Below, piece after piece: positions 42,839 through 52,181 of a stretch of DNA of 64,000 nucleotides. The stretch comes from Arcticibacter sp. Lineage in GTDB: Bacteria; Bacteroidota; Bacteroidia; 2-12-FULL-35-15. Each line of letters starts with the position of its first letter. Positions within the stretch are counted from its first letter, which is position 1. The notes below the pieces were generated by a model. That model was not told where the DNA came from and searched no databases. It worked only from the letters and a program-made list of their open reading frames with translations. The stretch lies in the NCBI GenBank assembly GCA_021155045.1, contig JAJNQB010000016.1, positions 62,001 through 126,000 on the forward strand, in the 5' to 3' direction. The position numbers and the translations under genes are program-made.

Positions 42839-44434
42839 ATGAAACAGATTTTTTTATTCAGTTTGAGTTTTATGTTTACCACAATTATTAGTTATTCTCA
42901 AATAGTAGAAGAAAAAACAATTGGAGACTCGCTTAAAGTAACCATTAAAAATATTGGTGCTGAGGTGAATTCACCTTATCACGACTATTCTGAGGTTATT
43001 TCTGCTGATGGTAAATTGATGTTTTTTACTTCAAGAAGACCAAGTGAAGAAAAATCTAAAATTAAAATAAAAGAAAAGTTAGATAGAATATATTATACAA
43101 CTTATGATGAAAAAGCAAAAAAATGGAATCCAGCAACTCCTATTCCTGATCCAGTAAATGCAAAAGGAAGACACAATTCAAACATTGCAACATCTAATGA
43201 TGCTCAATGGCTATTGTTGTACCGTGATGATGAAAATGGTAACGGTGATATCTATGAAACATTTCAAAAAGGAATGACCTGGACGGAGCCAAGTAAGTTG
43301 CCAGAACCTGTTAATTCAAAAAGCCATGAATCGTCTGCAAGTATTGCTCCTGACGGAAGAACAATTTATTTTGTAAGCGATAGAGTTGAAGGAGGCAAAG
43401 GTGGTCGTGATATTTGGTTTTCTACAAAAGATGAAAATGGAAAATGGGGAAAAGCCACAAACATTGGAGAACCAATTAATACAAAAGAAGATGAAGAAGC
43501 TGTATTTATTCATCCTGACGGAAAAACATTATATTTTAGTTCGAAACGAAAAGGAGGATTAGGTGGTTATGATATTTATGTAACAAAAAATCAAAAAGGA
43601 TTGTGGAGCACGCCTGTAAATATAGGAGCTCCAATAAATACTGCTGATGATGATTTGTTTTTTGTAATTACAGCAAGTGGAAAAACGGCTTATTACTCAT
43701 CCGAAAGAAAAGGCTCTTTGGGTGATAGAGATATTTTTGAAATTAATTTTACAGCACTAGAAAAAAAGAAAGATAAAGGACCAAGATTAGCTTTGTTAAA
43801 AGGAAAAATTTATGATTCAAAAACAAAACAGCCCATTGAAGCTACAATTGAAATTGTGAATTTAAAAACAGGAGAAAAAGTTTCAAATTTTACATCAAAT
43901 AGCCAAACAGGAAGCTATATGGTAAGTTTACCTGCTGGTGTTAATTATGGAATTTATGTTAATGGTGTTGGGTATTTGTTTCATTCTGAGAATATAGATT
44001 TGCCAGATGCTTCCGAATATCAAGAAATTGAAAAAGACATTTATTTAAATAAAATTGAAAAAGGAGCAAAGATTGTGTTGAACAATATTTTCTTTGACTA
44101 TGGAAAAGCAAGTTTACGTAGCGAATCTTTTGCTGAATTGGATAGAGTGGTTAAAATTTTAAATCAAAATCCAAACATTAAAATTGAAATAGGCGGACAT
44201 ACCGACACAAGAGGAAGTGCGGAGTTTAATCAAAAACTTTCTGAAGATAGGTCAAAATCAGTTGTAGAGTATTTAATCCAAAAAGGGATACCAACAGCAC
44301 GTTTAAAATACAAAGGCTATGGAGAATCATCACCAATTAATAGCGATGCTAAAATTGATGCAGAGCCATTAGAAACAAGAAAAGAAGAATTACACCAACA
44401 AAACAGAAGAACAGAGTTTAAAGTGTTGGAATAA
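42839..44434 (+). CDS. PD40-propeller OmpA-family protein of the adhesin module
   Basis: This 531-aa exported protein has a signal peptide (ending ISYSQ), five PD40 propeller blades at about residues 45-315 (such as DGRTIYFVSDRVEGGKGGRDIW), a carboxypeptidase-regulatory-like domain (about 320-405) and a canonical OmpA_C domain (415-531) with GGHTDTRGSAEFNQKLSEDR, keeping the Asp and Arg that bind peptidoglycan. It would link the surface complex to the cell wall. Unlike the protein at 3306 it has no TPR region. It is third in the adhesin-PorP-OmpA module. Confidence 0.9.
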   Translation: MKQIFLFSLSFMFTTIISYSQIVEEKTIGDSLKVTIKNIGAEVNSPYHDYSEVISADGKLMFFTSRRPSEEKSKIKIKEKLDRIYYTTYDEKAKKWNPATPIPDPVNAKGRHNSNIATSNDAQWLLLYRDDENGNGDIYETFQKGMTWTEPSKLPEPVNSKSHESSASIAPDGRTIYFVSDRVEGGKGGRDIWFSTKDENGKWGKATNIGEPINTKEDEEAVFIHPDGKTLYFSSKRKGGLGGYDIYVTKNQKGLWSTPVNIGAPINTADDDLFFVITASGKTAYYSSERKGSLGDRDIFEINFTALEKKKDKGPRLALLKGKIYDSKTKQPIEATIEIVNLKTGEKVSNFTSNSQTGSYMVSLPAGVNYGIYVNGVGYLFHSENIDLPDASEYQEIEKDIYLNKIEKGAKIVLNNIFFDYGKASLRSESFAELDRVVKILNQNPNIKIEIGGHTDTRGSAEFNQKLSEDRSKSVVEYLIQKGIPTARLKYKGYGESSPINSDAKIDAEPLETRKEELHQQNRRTEFKVLE

Positions 44435-44453
44435 ATTTCTTTGCATATATTTG
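44426..44453 (+). promoter_or_regulatory. promoter for the FAD oxidoreductase gene
   Basis: TTG (44426-44428) and TATATTTG (44446-44453) are 17 nt apart. The start at 44491 follows after a leader with a small GCATC/GATGC hairpin. Confidence 0.45.
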
Positions 44454-44490
44454 TCCTCGAATTGCATCATAAAAAGATGCCTTTACATAA

Positions 44491-46080
44491 ATGAGAACAG
44501 AATTAAATTTAGTCCTTTCACCTAAAGAAGCTTTAGATGAAGCAACAATAAAAGAAGTTGCCGCTTCGCAATTGTTTTCAAGCCCAGAGTCTATAAATTA
44601 CTTTAGAGTATTAAAACGCTCTATTGATGCTCGTTCTCGAAACATCAAAATAAATCTAAAAATTGAAGTTTATATTAATGAACCTCAACCTGAACCGATT
44701 AACTATAAAATTAATTATCCTGATGTAAGTTCAAAACCCAAAGTAATAGTTGTAGGTGCTGGTCCTGCTGGCTTATATGCTGCATTGCAATTAATAGAAA
44801 ACGGATTTAAACCCATAGTAATTGAGCGCGGAAAAAATGTTAAAAATAGAAGAAGAGATTTAGCTGCTATTAATAAAGAACATATTGTAAATCCAAATTC
44901 AAATTATTGTTTTGGTGAAGGTGGTGCTGGTACTTATAGTGATGGCAAGCTTTATACTCGCTCCACAAAAAGAGGAGATGCAAATAAAGTTTTAGAAATA
45001 TTTGTTGCACATGGTGCAAATGAAAATATTTTAATTGAAACACATCCACATATTGGAACCAATAAACTCCCTAAAATTATTGAAGCAATTCGTGAAACTA
45101 TCATAAATGCTGGAGGACAGGTGTTATTTGATTCTAAAGTAATTGATTTTACTATTAAAGAAAATTCAATAAAAGGTGTGGTGTATGAAGATTTAGAAAA
45201 AAACACTACTCATGAAATTATTGCTGATAATATAATACTTGCAACAGGTCATAGTGCAAGGGATATTTATGAATTATTAAACAAAAAAAACATTTTAATT
45301 GAAGCAAAAACATTTGCAATGGGTGTTCGTGTGGAGCATCCGCAAGTTTTGATAGATTCTTTGCAATATCATTGTACTTTAAATGAAGTAGAAAAAAAGC
45401 GAGATTATTTACCTGCCGCATCTTATAGTTTGGTTCATCAAGCGATGGGAAGAGGAGTGTATTCGTTTTGCATGTGTCCTGGAGGAATAATTGCACCTTG
45501 TGCTACTTCGCAAGAAGAGATAGTTACAAACGGCTGGTCGCCTTCAAAAAGAAACAATCCGTATGCAAACTCTGGAATAGTTGTTACGATAGAGCCTCAA
45601 GATTATTTAAAGTATTCAAAAGAAGGACCATTGGCAGGTTTACGTTATCAGCAAGCATTAGAAAAGGCTGCATGGAATGCAGGAGGAAAAACACAAATAG
45701 CACCTGCTCAACGACTTCAAGATTTTGTAAATAATAAACTATCAACTTCTTTGCCTGATGTATCCTATCAGCCAGGAGTAAAATCAACTGAATTACATAC
45801 CATACTTCCTCAAGAAATAAGCAAAAGATTGCAATTAGGTTTTGTTGAATTTGGAAAAAAGATGAGAGGCTACCTTAGTAACGATGCTGTAATAGTTGGA
45901 GTGGAATCAAGAACATCTTCTCCTGTTCGTATTCCGAGAGATTCTGCAACATTGCAACATTCTCAAATTAAAGGGTTGTATCCTTGTGGTGAAGGTGCGG
46001 GCTATGCGGGTGGGATAGTTTCTGCAGCTATTGATGGGCAAAAATGTGCAAATGCAATCGCACAAATATACTTCGGCTGA
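44491..46080 (+). CDS. FAD-dependent dehydrogenase (COG2509 type)
   Basis: This 529-aa flavoprotein has an N-terminal about 85-aa domain, then the FAD-binding VVGAGPAGLYAALQLIENG and VIERGKNV, followed by YCFGEGGAGTYSDGKLYTR, IILATGHSARD, and a C-terminal GLYPCGEGAGYAGGIVSAAIDG. This is the layout of the conserved uncharacterised FAD-dependent dehydrogenases (COG2509). Substrate and role are unknown. A MITE-like repeat follows 61 bp after the stop. Confidence 0.85.
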   Translation: MRTELNLVLSPKEALDEATIKEVAASQLFSSPESINYFRVLKRSIDARSRNIKINLKIEVYINEPQPEPINYKINYPDVSSKPKVIVVGAGPAGLYAALQLIENGFKPIVIERGKNVKNRRRDLAAINKEHIVNPNSNYCFGEGGAGTYSDGKLYTRSTKRGDANKVLEIFVAHGANENILIETHPHIGTNKLPKIIEAIRETIINAGGQVLFDSKVIDFTIKENSIKGVVYEDLEKNTTHEIIADNIILATGHSARDIYELLNKKNILIEAKTFAMGVRVEHPQVLIDSLQYHCTLNEVEKKRDYLPAASYSLVHQAMGRGVYSFCMCPGGIIAPCATSQEEIVTNGWSPSKRNNPYANSGIVVTIEPQDYLKYSKEGPLAGLRYQQALEKAAWNAGGKTQIAPAQRLQDFVNNKLSTSLPDVSYQPGVKSTELHTILPQEISKRLQLGFVEFGKKMRGYLSNDAVIVGVESRTSSPVRIPRDSATLQHSQIKGLYPCGEGAGYAGGIVSAAIDGQKCANAIAQIYFG

Positions 46081-46141
46081 ATAAGTTTGAGTCTGTTCAA
46101 CAAACCCTCCAACCATCGAAAACCCTTTAAGATTCAGTATT

Positions 46142-46232
46142 CAAGGTAGTTCTAAAAAATAGTACTTCAATTCCCCTTTACTAAGAGGGGCAAGGGGTGT
46201 GTAATTGAAAAACACTATTTTTAGAATTGCCC
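46142..46232 (-). repeat. MITE-like imperfect palindrome, copy 2
   Basis: This 91-bp element is inverted relative to 24916-25010. Its ends read AAGGTAGTTCTAAAAAATAG and (reverse complement) AGGGCAATTCTAAAAATAGT. The centre holds a second palindromic part (CCCCTTTACTAAGAGGGG). It lies in the 196-bp gap before the holin-like gene. Confidence 0.75.
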
Positions 46233-46276
46233 TACATTTTAATAAATAGTACCTTTGCATTTCAAATTTTAAGAAT

Positions 46277-46651
46277 ATGCGTTTTTTAATTCAATTAATT
46301 ATTTCCACTTTAGCAGTATTAATCACATCTTATTTATTACCTGGTGTAGAAATAAAAGATAATAGTATTTTAATTGCTTTGATTGTAGCTGCGGTATTAG
46401 CATTTTTGAATGCAGTTGTAAAACCTGTAATGATAATACTTACAATACCTGTAACTGTTTTTACTTTCGGTATTTTTTTATTGGTAATAAATGCCTTGAT
46501 GATAATTTTGGCAGCAAAATTAGTGGATGGTTTTTACGTAAGAGGATTTTGGTGGGCATTATTATTCAGTTTTATTCTTTCTATAGTAACATCTGTTTTA
46601 GAAAGTATTAAGAAAAAAGATGAAGGAAATAATGAAAATAATTTTAATTAA
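46277..46651 (+). CDS. phage-holin superfamily IV / PF04020 membrane protein
   Basis: This 124-aa protein has four membrane helices, an LLPGVEIKD loop after the first helix and a FLNAVVKPVMIILTIPVTVFTFG core. It matches the 'Mycobacterial 4 TMS phage holin' family, which is a widespread small chromosomal membrane protein rather than a sign of prophage. No phage genes are near. It ends 3 bp before the next gene, so they are co-transcribed. Confidence 0.85.
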   Translation: MRFLIQLIISTLAVLITSYLLPGVEIKDNSILIALIVAAVLAFLNAVVKPVMIILTIPVTVFTFGIFLLVINALMIILAAKLVDGFYVRGFWWALLFSFILSIVTSVLESIKKKDEGNNENNFN

Positions 46652-46654
46652 TTT

Positions 46655-47482
46655 ATGGTAGAAGTAGGAAAATATAACGAGTTGGAAGTTTCGCGAAAAA
46701 CAGATTTTGGTATTTACCTTCGAATAGAAGATGCAGAAATTTTAATGCCCAATAAATGGGTGCCAAAAGGAATTGAAATTGGAGATTCTTTAAATGCTTT
46801 TGTTTACAGAGATTCCGAAGATAGATTGATTGCAACAACCATGCAGCCTTATGTTACAAGTAATGAATTTGCATTCTTAGAAGTTAAAGAAGTAACAAGC
46901 ATTGGTGCATTTATGGATTGGGGGATGGAAAAAGATTTACTTGTTCCTTTTAGTGAACAACCCTTCCGAATGCAAGCAAATCAAAGTTATGTAGTGTTTG
47001 TTTATACAGATGAAATTACAAACCGTATGGTGGCATCAGCCAAACTAAATCGTTTTATCATAAAAGAAGATATTGATTTACAACCAAACGATATTGTTGA
47101 TTTACTTATATATTCGGAAACTGACTTAGGGTACAATGCAATCATCAATCACCTTTATACAGGACTAATTTATAAAACAGAAGTTTATGATCAAGTTAGG
47201 GTGGGAGATGCTATTAAAGGTTATGTAAAACAAGTAAGACCCGATAATAAAATTGATTTAACACTTCAAAAGTCTGGCTATGAACTGGTTGATGATGTAA
47301 AATGGCGTATTTTAGCTATACTTAAAGAGAAAAACGGTTTTTTGCCATTAAACGATAACAGTACTCCTGAAGAAATAAAACAAACACTACAAATAAGCAA
47401 AAAAGCATTCAAAAAAGCCGTTGGAGCCTTGTACAAGGAAAGGTTGGTTAATATAACTGAAAAAGGTGTGAAATTAGTATAA
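46655..47482 (+). CDS. CvfB-like S1 RNA-binding protein
   Basis: This 275-aa protein has consecutive S1-like domains (YNELEVSRKTDFGIYL; VKEVTSIGAFMDWGMEKDLLVPFSEQ; and AIKGYVKQVRPDNKIDLTLQ) and a C-terminal winged helix (LPLNDNSTPEEIKQTLQISKKAFKKAVGALYKERLV, in part). This is the CvfB/YitL architecture, an RNA-binding regulator in other bacteria. It is probably co-transcribed with the holin-like gene upstream. Confidence 0.88.
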   Translation: MVEVGKYNELEVSRKTDFGIYLRIEDAEILMPNKWVPKGIEIGDSLNAFVYRDSEDRLIATTMQPYVTSNEFAFLEVKEVTSIGAFMDWGMEKDLLVPFSEQPFRMQANQSYVVFVYTDEITNRMVASAKLNRFIIKEDIDLQPNDIVDLLIYSETDLGYNAIINHLYTGLIYKTEVYDQVRVGDAIKGYVKQVRPDNKIDLTLQKSGYELVDDVKWRILAILKEKNGFLPLNDNSTPEEIKQTLQISKKAFKKAVGALYKERLVNITEKGVKLV

Positions 47483-47580
47483 TTCGATAAAATTATCGTT
47501 AAATCATACTTTTTCGTTGTTTATTTTTGAAATAGCATCGATAAATAAAATAAAAATTAGGTCATTTTAAAAAAATGGTT

Positions 47581-47588
47581 TAATTTTG
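47581..47588 (+). promoter_or_regulatory. -7 element of the cold-shock gene
   Basis: TAATTTTG fits TAnnTTTG, 29 bp before the ATG at 47618. Confidence 0.45.
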
Positions 47589-47617
47589 CCCAAATTAATT
47601 AACAATTTATTATTAAA

Positions 47618-47806
47618 ATGAAAACAGGAACAGTAAAATTTTTTAATGAAGCAAAAGGTTTTGGCTTTATTAAAGAGGATTCAGGACAAGAAATATTTGT
47701 CCATGCTACAGGATTAACAGAAAAAGTAAAAGAAAATGACACAGTTGTTTTCGATGTTACCGAAGGCAAAAAAGGTGTAAACGCTATAAACGTGAGAAAA
47801 GCTTAA
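47618..47806 (+). CDS. cold-shock-domain protein (CspA family)
   Basis: This 62-aa single cold-shock domain has both RNA-binding motifs, KGFGFIKED (RNP1) and EIFVHATGL (RNP2-like). It is an RNA chaperone and is monocistronic with its own promoter and a strong terminator. Confidence 0.95.
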   Translation: MKTGTVKFFNEAKGFGFIKEDSGQEIFVHATGLTEKVKENDTVVFDVTEGKKGVNAINVRKA

Positions 47807-47823
47807 TAAACTAAGTTTACCTT

Positions 47824-47862
47824 AAACAAAAAGCCTCGAATAAAATTCGAGGCTTTTTGTTT
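47824..47862. terminator. terminator between the cold-shock and glycosyltransferase genes
   Basis: A perfect 17-bp stem (47824-47840 with 47846-47862, core AGCCTCGAA/TTCGAGGCT) with A- and T-runs directly abuts the stop codon of the convergent glycosyltransferase gene, so it serves both. Confidence 0.88.
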
Positions 47863-48615
47863 TTAAGTCATTGATTTTTTTGAAAATAAGTGGAATGGGT
47901 ATCTGAATAAAATTATAACATGATTAAATACGGTTTGAAAAAAGCCATAATGCTTTGACATAATACTAAATCGTTCTTTTAAAGCATTTTTTCGTTTTTT
48001 ATTTGATACTCCACCTTCTAAAAATTTTGAGATATATTGATTCGTATAGTTTATTGAATCAGCTTGTTTTAAAACATTAATAACCCAATCAATATCGGCA
48101 GCTATTTTATAATTCAAATTATAATAATCGCACAAAAGACGTTTCGCAATAAAAGATTGATGAGAAACACACATGCCATATTTAAGGCTTTTCCAAGTTA
48201 AATTATTAGGAGGAGTTAATCTTCTATCTCCAATAATTTCGCCATTAAAATTTATTACTGCGGTATTTCCATAATAAACATCAGCATTTGAGTTGGTTTT
48301 GAAAATTGTTTCTAAAACCGTTGTATCGTAAAATTCATCACCAGCATTTAAAAAAAGTACATATTCTCCCGAAGCAATTTTTAATCCTTTATTCATGGCA
48401 TCATAAATTCCATTGTCTTTTTCAGAAATAATTTTGTTAATTGATGTTTTGTAATTATTGATGATACTTAAAGAATTGTCGGTTGACTTACCATCAATAA
48501 TAATATATTCGATGTTCTTGAATGTTTGATTAACAACACTTAAAATAGTTTTTTCAATAAAATCCTGAGCATTAAAAACAACAGTAATTATTGATATTTT
48601 AGGTGTAGTTGACAT
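47863..48615 (-). CDS. family 2 glycosyltransferase
   Basis: This 250-aa GT-A enzyme begins ISIITVVFNAQDFIEKTILSV and has IEYIIIDGKSTDNSL, ISEKDNGIYDAMNKGLKIASG, FLNAGDEFYD (the DxD-like site) and a C-terminal ADIDWVINVLKQ. It is closest in pattern to WcaA/WcaE-type glycosyltransferases of surface polysaccharides. It overlaps the upstream FkbM gene by one base (TAATG). Confidence 0.9.
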   Translation of the reverse strand: MSTTPKISIITVVFNAQDFIEKTILSVVNQTFKNIEYIIIDGKSTDNSLSIINNYKTSINKIISEKDNGIYDAMNKGLKIASGEYVLFLNAGDEFYDTTVLETIFKTNSNADVYYGNTAVINFNGEIIGDRRLTPPNNLTWKSLKYGMCVSHQSFIAKRLLCDYYNLNYKIAADIDWVINVLKQADSINYTNQYISKFLEGGVSNKKRKNALKERFSIMSKHYGFFQTVFNHVIILFRYPFHLFSKKSMT

Positions 48616-49343
48616 TATTTTTTGAAGAATATTCCATTACATTGTAATACTTTACCAGTTTGGTTGTCGGTAAAAGCAGGAGCAAGGCTCATTAGTTGAA
48701 AATTATGGGTATTCATAAATTCTAAAATTTGAGGGAGCAACCAGTTTTGGTTTTCATATAAAGGAATTAAAGATATTTCCATTTCTATTCCTTTTGCTGT
48801 TTTTAATATGGTTGAAGCTCCTTTTAAAACTTCCTGCTCAAACCCTTGCACATCAATTTTTAAAAATATATTTTTTGAATTACTAGTGTAATTTTTAGCG
48901 ATTTCATCTAAAGGATAAACTTGTACTTTTTCTTTTCCAATAATTTTAGAGTCAGGCGCACCTTCAATATGCGAATCCAGCATTGTTAAAAGCGTGCTGC
49001 TTACCGAATTTGCAGAAATATTTATTTCGATTTCTTCATTTTTTGAACCAATAGCACAGCGAGGAGCAACATTCCATTTCGAATATTTTTTGGATTCATG
49101 TTCAATAATAGCATGTACAGAAGACAAAGGCTCAAATGAAACAATTTTTCCTTCATAACCCGCATCAATTATTCCTTTTGCATATTGACCTTTATTAGCT
49201 CCGATATCAAATACTAAATCAATATTATGGTGATGCAATAGTTTAATGCGTCTTAAATCTTCACTACTTCCAGCATTATATTTGCGGATTAGTATTCCGA
49301 ATTTTTGAAATAAATTTTTAGTTACTCGTTCGAAACTGGTCAT
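48615..49343 (-). CDS. FkbM-family methyltransferase
   Basis: This 242-aa SAM-dependent methyltransferase has DLVFDIGANKGQYAKGI (SAM site), GKIVSFEPL, and IFLKIDVQGFEQEVLKGA, the FkbM signature. Such enzymes often O-methylate sugars in surface glycans. It is divergent from the glycan gene at 49437 and coupled to the glycosyltransferase downstream. Confidence 0.9.
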   Translation of the reverse strand: MTSFERVTKNLFQKFGILIRKYNAGSSEDLRRIKLLHHHNIDLVFDIGANKGQYAKGIIDAGYEGKIVSFEPLSSVHAIIEHESKKYSKWNVAPRCAIGSKNEEIEINISANSVSSTLLTMLDSHIEGAPDSKIIGKEKVQVYPLDEIAKNYTSNSKNIFLKIDVQGFEQEVLKGASTILKTAKGIEMEISLIPLYENQNWLLPQILEFMNTHNFQLMSLAPAFTDNQTGKVLQCNGIFFKK

Positions 49344-49436
49344 AATTTAAATTAGAAAATAATGATACAATATTAAACATTTTATGCTTGATAGTTTAAA
49401 CTAAAAATCAATAATTTAGCTACATTTGTTTGTTAT

Positions 49437-50309
49437 ATGACAGTAGAAAAGAAATATAAATCAACAAGTAGTTTTATAAGTAAGTGTATAAATACGCTTG
49501 TTTCGTTGGTGAAAATTATCTTAATCTCCAAGTTTGGTAAAAAACTTCCCAAAGCGACAACCGAATCCTGTGTTGTTCTGGGGAATGGACCCTCATTAAA
49601 ACAATCATTGGAAAAGCATGCTGATTTTTTTAAGCAACACCCTTTGGTTTGTGTAAATAGTTTTTCTGTTACAGAAGAATACACAATGCTTAAACCATTA
49701 TATTATGTTATTCTCGATTACAGTTTTTGGAAAAGCGATGATAAACATATTTTAAGCACATTAGAAGCCATCAAGCAAAAAACAACTTGGGAAATGTATT
49801 TATTCGTTCCGCAAATGTCGGCATCATCAAAACGATTTGAGAAATTTTGTGCTGAAAATAAAAACATCAAGCTTTGCTATTTTAATTATACAGTATTTAA
49901 AGGATTTGATTCTATTGCAAATTATTTTTATCGTAAAAACCTAGCAATGCCACAATCTCAGAATGTATTGGTTGCTTCTTTGTTTTTAAGTATTAATGTA
50001 GGATATAAAAAAATATATTTATTTGGTGCTGATCATACTTGGCATCAAACATTATTGGTAAATGAGCAAAATGAGCTTTGTTTAAAGCAGGTTCATTTTT
50101 ATGAACAAGAAGAAAAAATTAATTTGGTTCCTTTTTATAAAGGTGCTCATTTAAAAGAAACTTTTAGAATGGATGAAATTTTTGTTACTTGGGCAAAAGT
50201 GTTTTGGGGATATTTAATGTTGAACAATTATGCAAATAAACAAAATGCAAAAATTTTAAACGCAAGCGAGATATCTTTTATTGATGCTTTTGAACGAATT
50301 AAACTGTAA
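49437..50309 (+). CDS. DUF115/MptE-like glycan-locus protein
   Basis: This 290-aa protein has a Rossmann-like start VVLGNGPSLKQSLEKH around residue 45, LVCVNSFSVTE, then VLVASLFLSINVGYKKIYLFGADHTW. These resemble the DUF115 / 6-hydroxymethylpterin-pyrophosphokinase-like family found in flagellin-glycosylation (Maf) and polysaccharide loci. Its exact role is unknown; a glycosyltransferase-like function is possible. A TACATTTG lies 8 bp before the ATG, suggesting a nearly leaderless mRNA. The acetyltransferase gene starts 6 bp after the stop. Confidence 0.6.
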   Translation: MTVEKKYKSTSSFISKCINTLVSLVKIILISKFGKKLPKATTESCVVLGNGPSLKQSLEKHADFFKQHPLVCVNSFSVTEEYTMLKPLYYVILDYSFWKSDDKHILSTLEAIKQKTTWEMYLFVPQMSASSKRFEKFCAENKNIKLCYFNYTVFKGFDSIANYFYRKNLAMPQSQNVLVASLFLSINVGYKKIYLFGADHTWHQTLLVNEQNELCLKQVHFYEQEEKINLVPFYKGAHLKETFRMDEIFVTWAKVFWGYLMLNNYANKQNAKILNASEISFIDAFERIKL

Positions 50310-50315
50310 TAGTAT

Positions 50316-50996
50316 ATGATTTCAATTTTTAATAATCCTTCAGTACATTGGTTGCGTTGGCTTTTTACAAAAACTACATACCAAATGCAAAATGCTGGAA
50401 AGCATTTGCATATTGAGTATATGGTCGAAATTAAAAATTGTTCTTTTGGACTATATAACAAGCTTTACAAGTTTGCAAGGTTAAGAGATTCTTCTTTGGG
50501 CGATTTTAGTTATGTTGCACGTAATTGCCAAATTTATAATACAGAGATAGGAAAATATACTTGTATAGGACCTAACGTAAATACAGGCATGGGAGCACAC
50601 CCAAGTTCTGAATTTGTTTCATCTCATCCTTTGTTTTATTCTACATTAGGACAATCATCAGGATTAGTGATTGTAGATAAAAATTTATTTGATGAGTTTC
50701 CAAAAACGTGTATAGGAAATGATGTGTGGATAGGCAATAATGTTACAATAAAATATGGTGTAAAAATTGGGGATGGAGCAATTATTGGAACGGGAGCTGT
50801 TGTAACGAAAGATGTTGAACCCTATAGTATTGTAGGTGGTGTACCTGCTAAAATTATTAAATATAGATTTAAGCAAGAACAAATAGATTTTTTGATGGAT
50901 TTTAAATGGTGGGATAAAGATTTAGAGTGGATAAAATCAAATAAAAATTTATTTGTAAATATTGAGCAATTTATGACTCAATACTCATCAAAATAA
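50316..50996 (+). CDS. CatB-like hexapeptide O-acetyltransferase
   Basis: This 226-aa left-handed beta-helix acyltransferase has hexapeptide repeats from about residue 60 (LGDFSYVARNCQIYNTEIGKY) and 130-165 (GNDVWIGNNVTIKYGVKIGDG), the catalytic-His loop GMGAHPSSEFVSSHPLFYS, and a C-terminal SIVGGVPAKIIKYRF. It would O-acetylate a sugar in the surface glycan. It is probably in an operon with the DUF115-like gene. Confidence 0.88.
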   Translation: MISIFNNPSVHWLRWLFTKTTYQMQNAGKHLHIEYMVEIKNCSFGLYNKLYKFARLRDSSLGDFSYVARNCQIYNTEIGKYTCIGPNVNTGMGAHPSSEFVSSHPLFYSTLGQSSGLVIVDKNLFDEFPKTCIGNDVWIGNNVTIKYGVKIGDGAIIGTGAVVTKDVEPYSIVGGVPAKIIKYRFKQEQIDFLMDFKWWDKDLEWIKSNKNLFVNIEQFMTQYSSK

Positions 50997-51107
50997 TACC
51001 GATGCAGAATCTAATCTGTAATACAAAGCAAGAAACAGTCTTTGGGCTATTTTTGCTAAGTATTGGTATAAGATGCATTAAGACTTTTTTATTCGATAAA
51101 CTATCGT

Positions 51108-51115
51108 TATTTTTG
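51108..51115 (+). promoter_or_regulatory. -7 element upstream of pseB
   Basis: TATTTTTG lies 22 bp before the pseB ATG, at the start of the eight-gene nonulosonate operon. A second TATTTTTG lies about 60 bp further upstream. Confidence 0.45.
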
Positions 51116-51137
51116 GCTTTCAAAAACAACTGAAATA

Positions 51138-52154
51138 ATGCTTGATTTAAACGGAAAATCAATTTTAATTACTGGCGGAACAGGTTCGCTGGGAAAACAT
51201 CTTACTAAAAATATTTTAACAAAATTTCCAAATGTAAAACGCTTGGTTATTTTTTCAAGAGATGAACAAAAGCAGTTTGAAATGGCACAGGAGTATCCAA
51301 CTTCAAAATATCCTGCTATTCGTTATTTTATTGGTGATGTACGTGATTTTGAACGATTAAAAAAAGCATTTAAAGATATTGAATATGTAATTCATGCAGC
51401 AGCAATGAAACATGTGCCTATTGCAGAATACAACCCGATGGAATGTGTAAAAACAAATGTATTGGGTGCAGAAAATGTTATCAATGCTGCTTTGGAATCT
51501 GAAGTTAAAAATGTTGTTGCATTGTCAACAGATAAAGCAGCAGCTCCCATAAATTTATATGGAGCAACCAAATTATGTTCTGATAAATTATTTGTTGCTG
51601 CAAATAATGTGAAAGGAAAAAGAGACATAAAATTTTCAGTAGTACGTTATGGAAATGTTATGGGTTCGAATGGTTCTGTAATACCTTTTTTTATTAAAAA
51701 GAAAAAAGAAGGAGTGTTACCAATAACAGATCCAAACATGACTCGTTTTAATATATCATTGCAAGGTGGTGTAGATATGGTGCTGCACGCAATGGAAACA
51801 GCTTGGGGAGGCGAAATATTTGTACCTAAAATCCCTTCTTATAAAATTACTGATGTTGCCGAAGCAATTGCTCCTGAAGCAAAACAAGAAATTGTTGGAA
51901 TTCGTCCAGGTGAAAAATTACATGAAGAAATGATAACATCTTCTGATTCTTTTACTACTTATGATTTAGGAAAATATTATGCAATACTACCACAGGTACC
52001 TAATTTTAATTTGAAGGATTATATTCACCAGTTTAAAGGAAAGCTTGTTACTCAAGGCTTTCAATATAATTCAGGTGAAAACAAAGAGTGGGTTGGAGTA
52101 AATGAATTAAGGGATTTAATAAAGGAGCATGTTGATAGTTCATTTTCAATTTAG
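51138..52154 (+). CDS. pseB: UDP-GlcNAc 4,6-dehydratase (inverting), PseB
   Basis: This 338-aa extended SDR enzyme has ITGGTGSLGKHLTKNIL (NAD(P) binding), GDVRDFERLKKAF, AAAMKHVPIAEYNP, the catalytic STDKAAAPINLYGATK (Asp-Lys and YxxxK) and GIRPGEKLHEEMI. PseB converts UDP-GlcNAc to the 4-keto-6-deoxy-L-altro sugar, the first step to pseudaminic acid. The next enzyme, the PLP aminotransferase PseC, is not encoded anywhere in the window. The following gene starts 27 bp downstream. Confidence 0.92.
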   Translation: MLDLNGKSILITGGTGSLGKHLTKNILTKFPNVKRLVIFSRDEQKQFEMAQEYPTSKYPAIRYFIGDVRDFERLKKAFKDIEYVIHAAAMKHVPIAEYNPMECVKTNVLGAENVINAALESEVKNVVALSTDKAAAPINLYGATKLCSDKLFVAANNVKGKRDIKFSVVRYGNVMGSNGSVIPFFIKKKKEGVLPITDPNMTRFNISLQGGVDMVLHAMETAWGGEIFVPKIPSYKITDVAEAIAPEAKQEIVGIRPGEKLHEEMITSSDSFTTYDLGKYYAILPQVPNFNLKDYIHQFKGKLVTQGFQYNSGENKEWVGVNELRDLIKEHVDSSFSI

Positions 52155-52181
52155 TTTTTCAATCTGTATAAAACACTTTAA

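Noticed and set aside
46277..46651. Holin-like gene as a sign of prophage
   Set aside because: The family is a common chromosomal membrane protein and no other phage genes are near.
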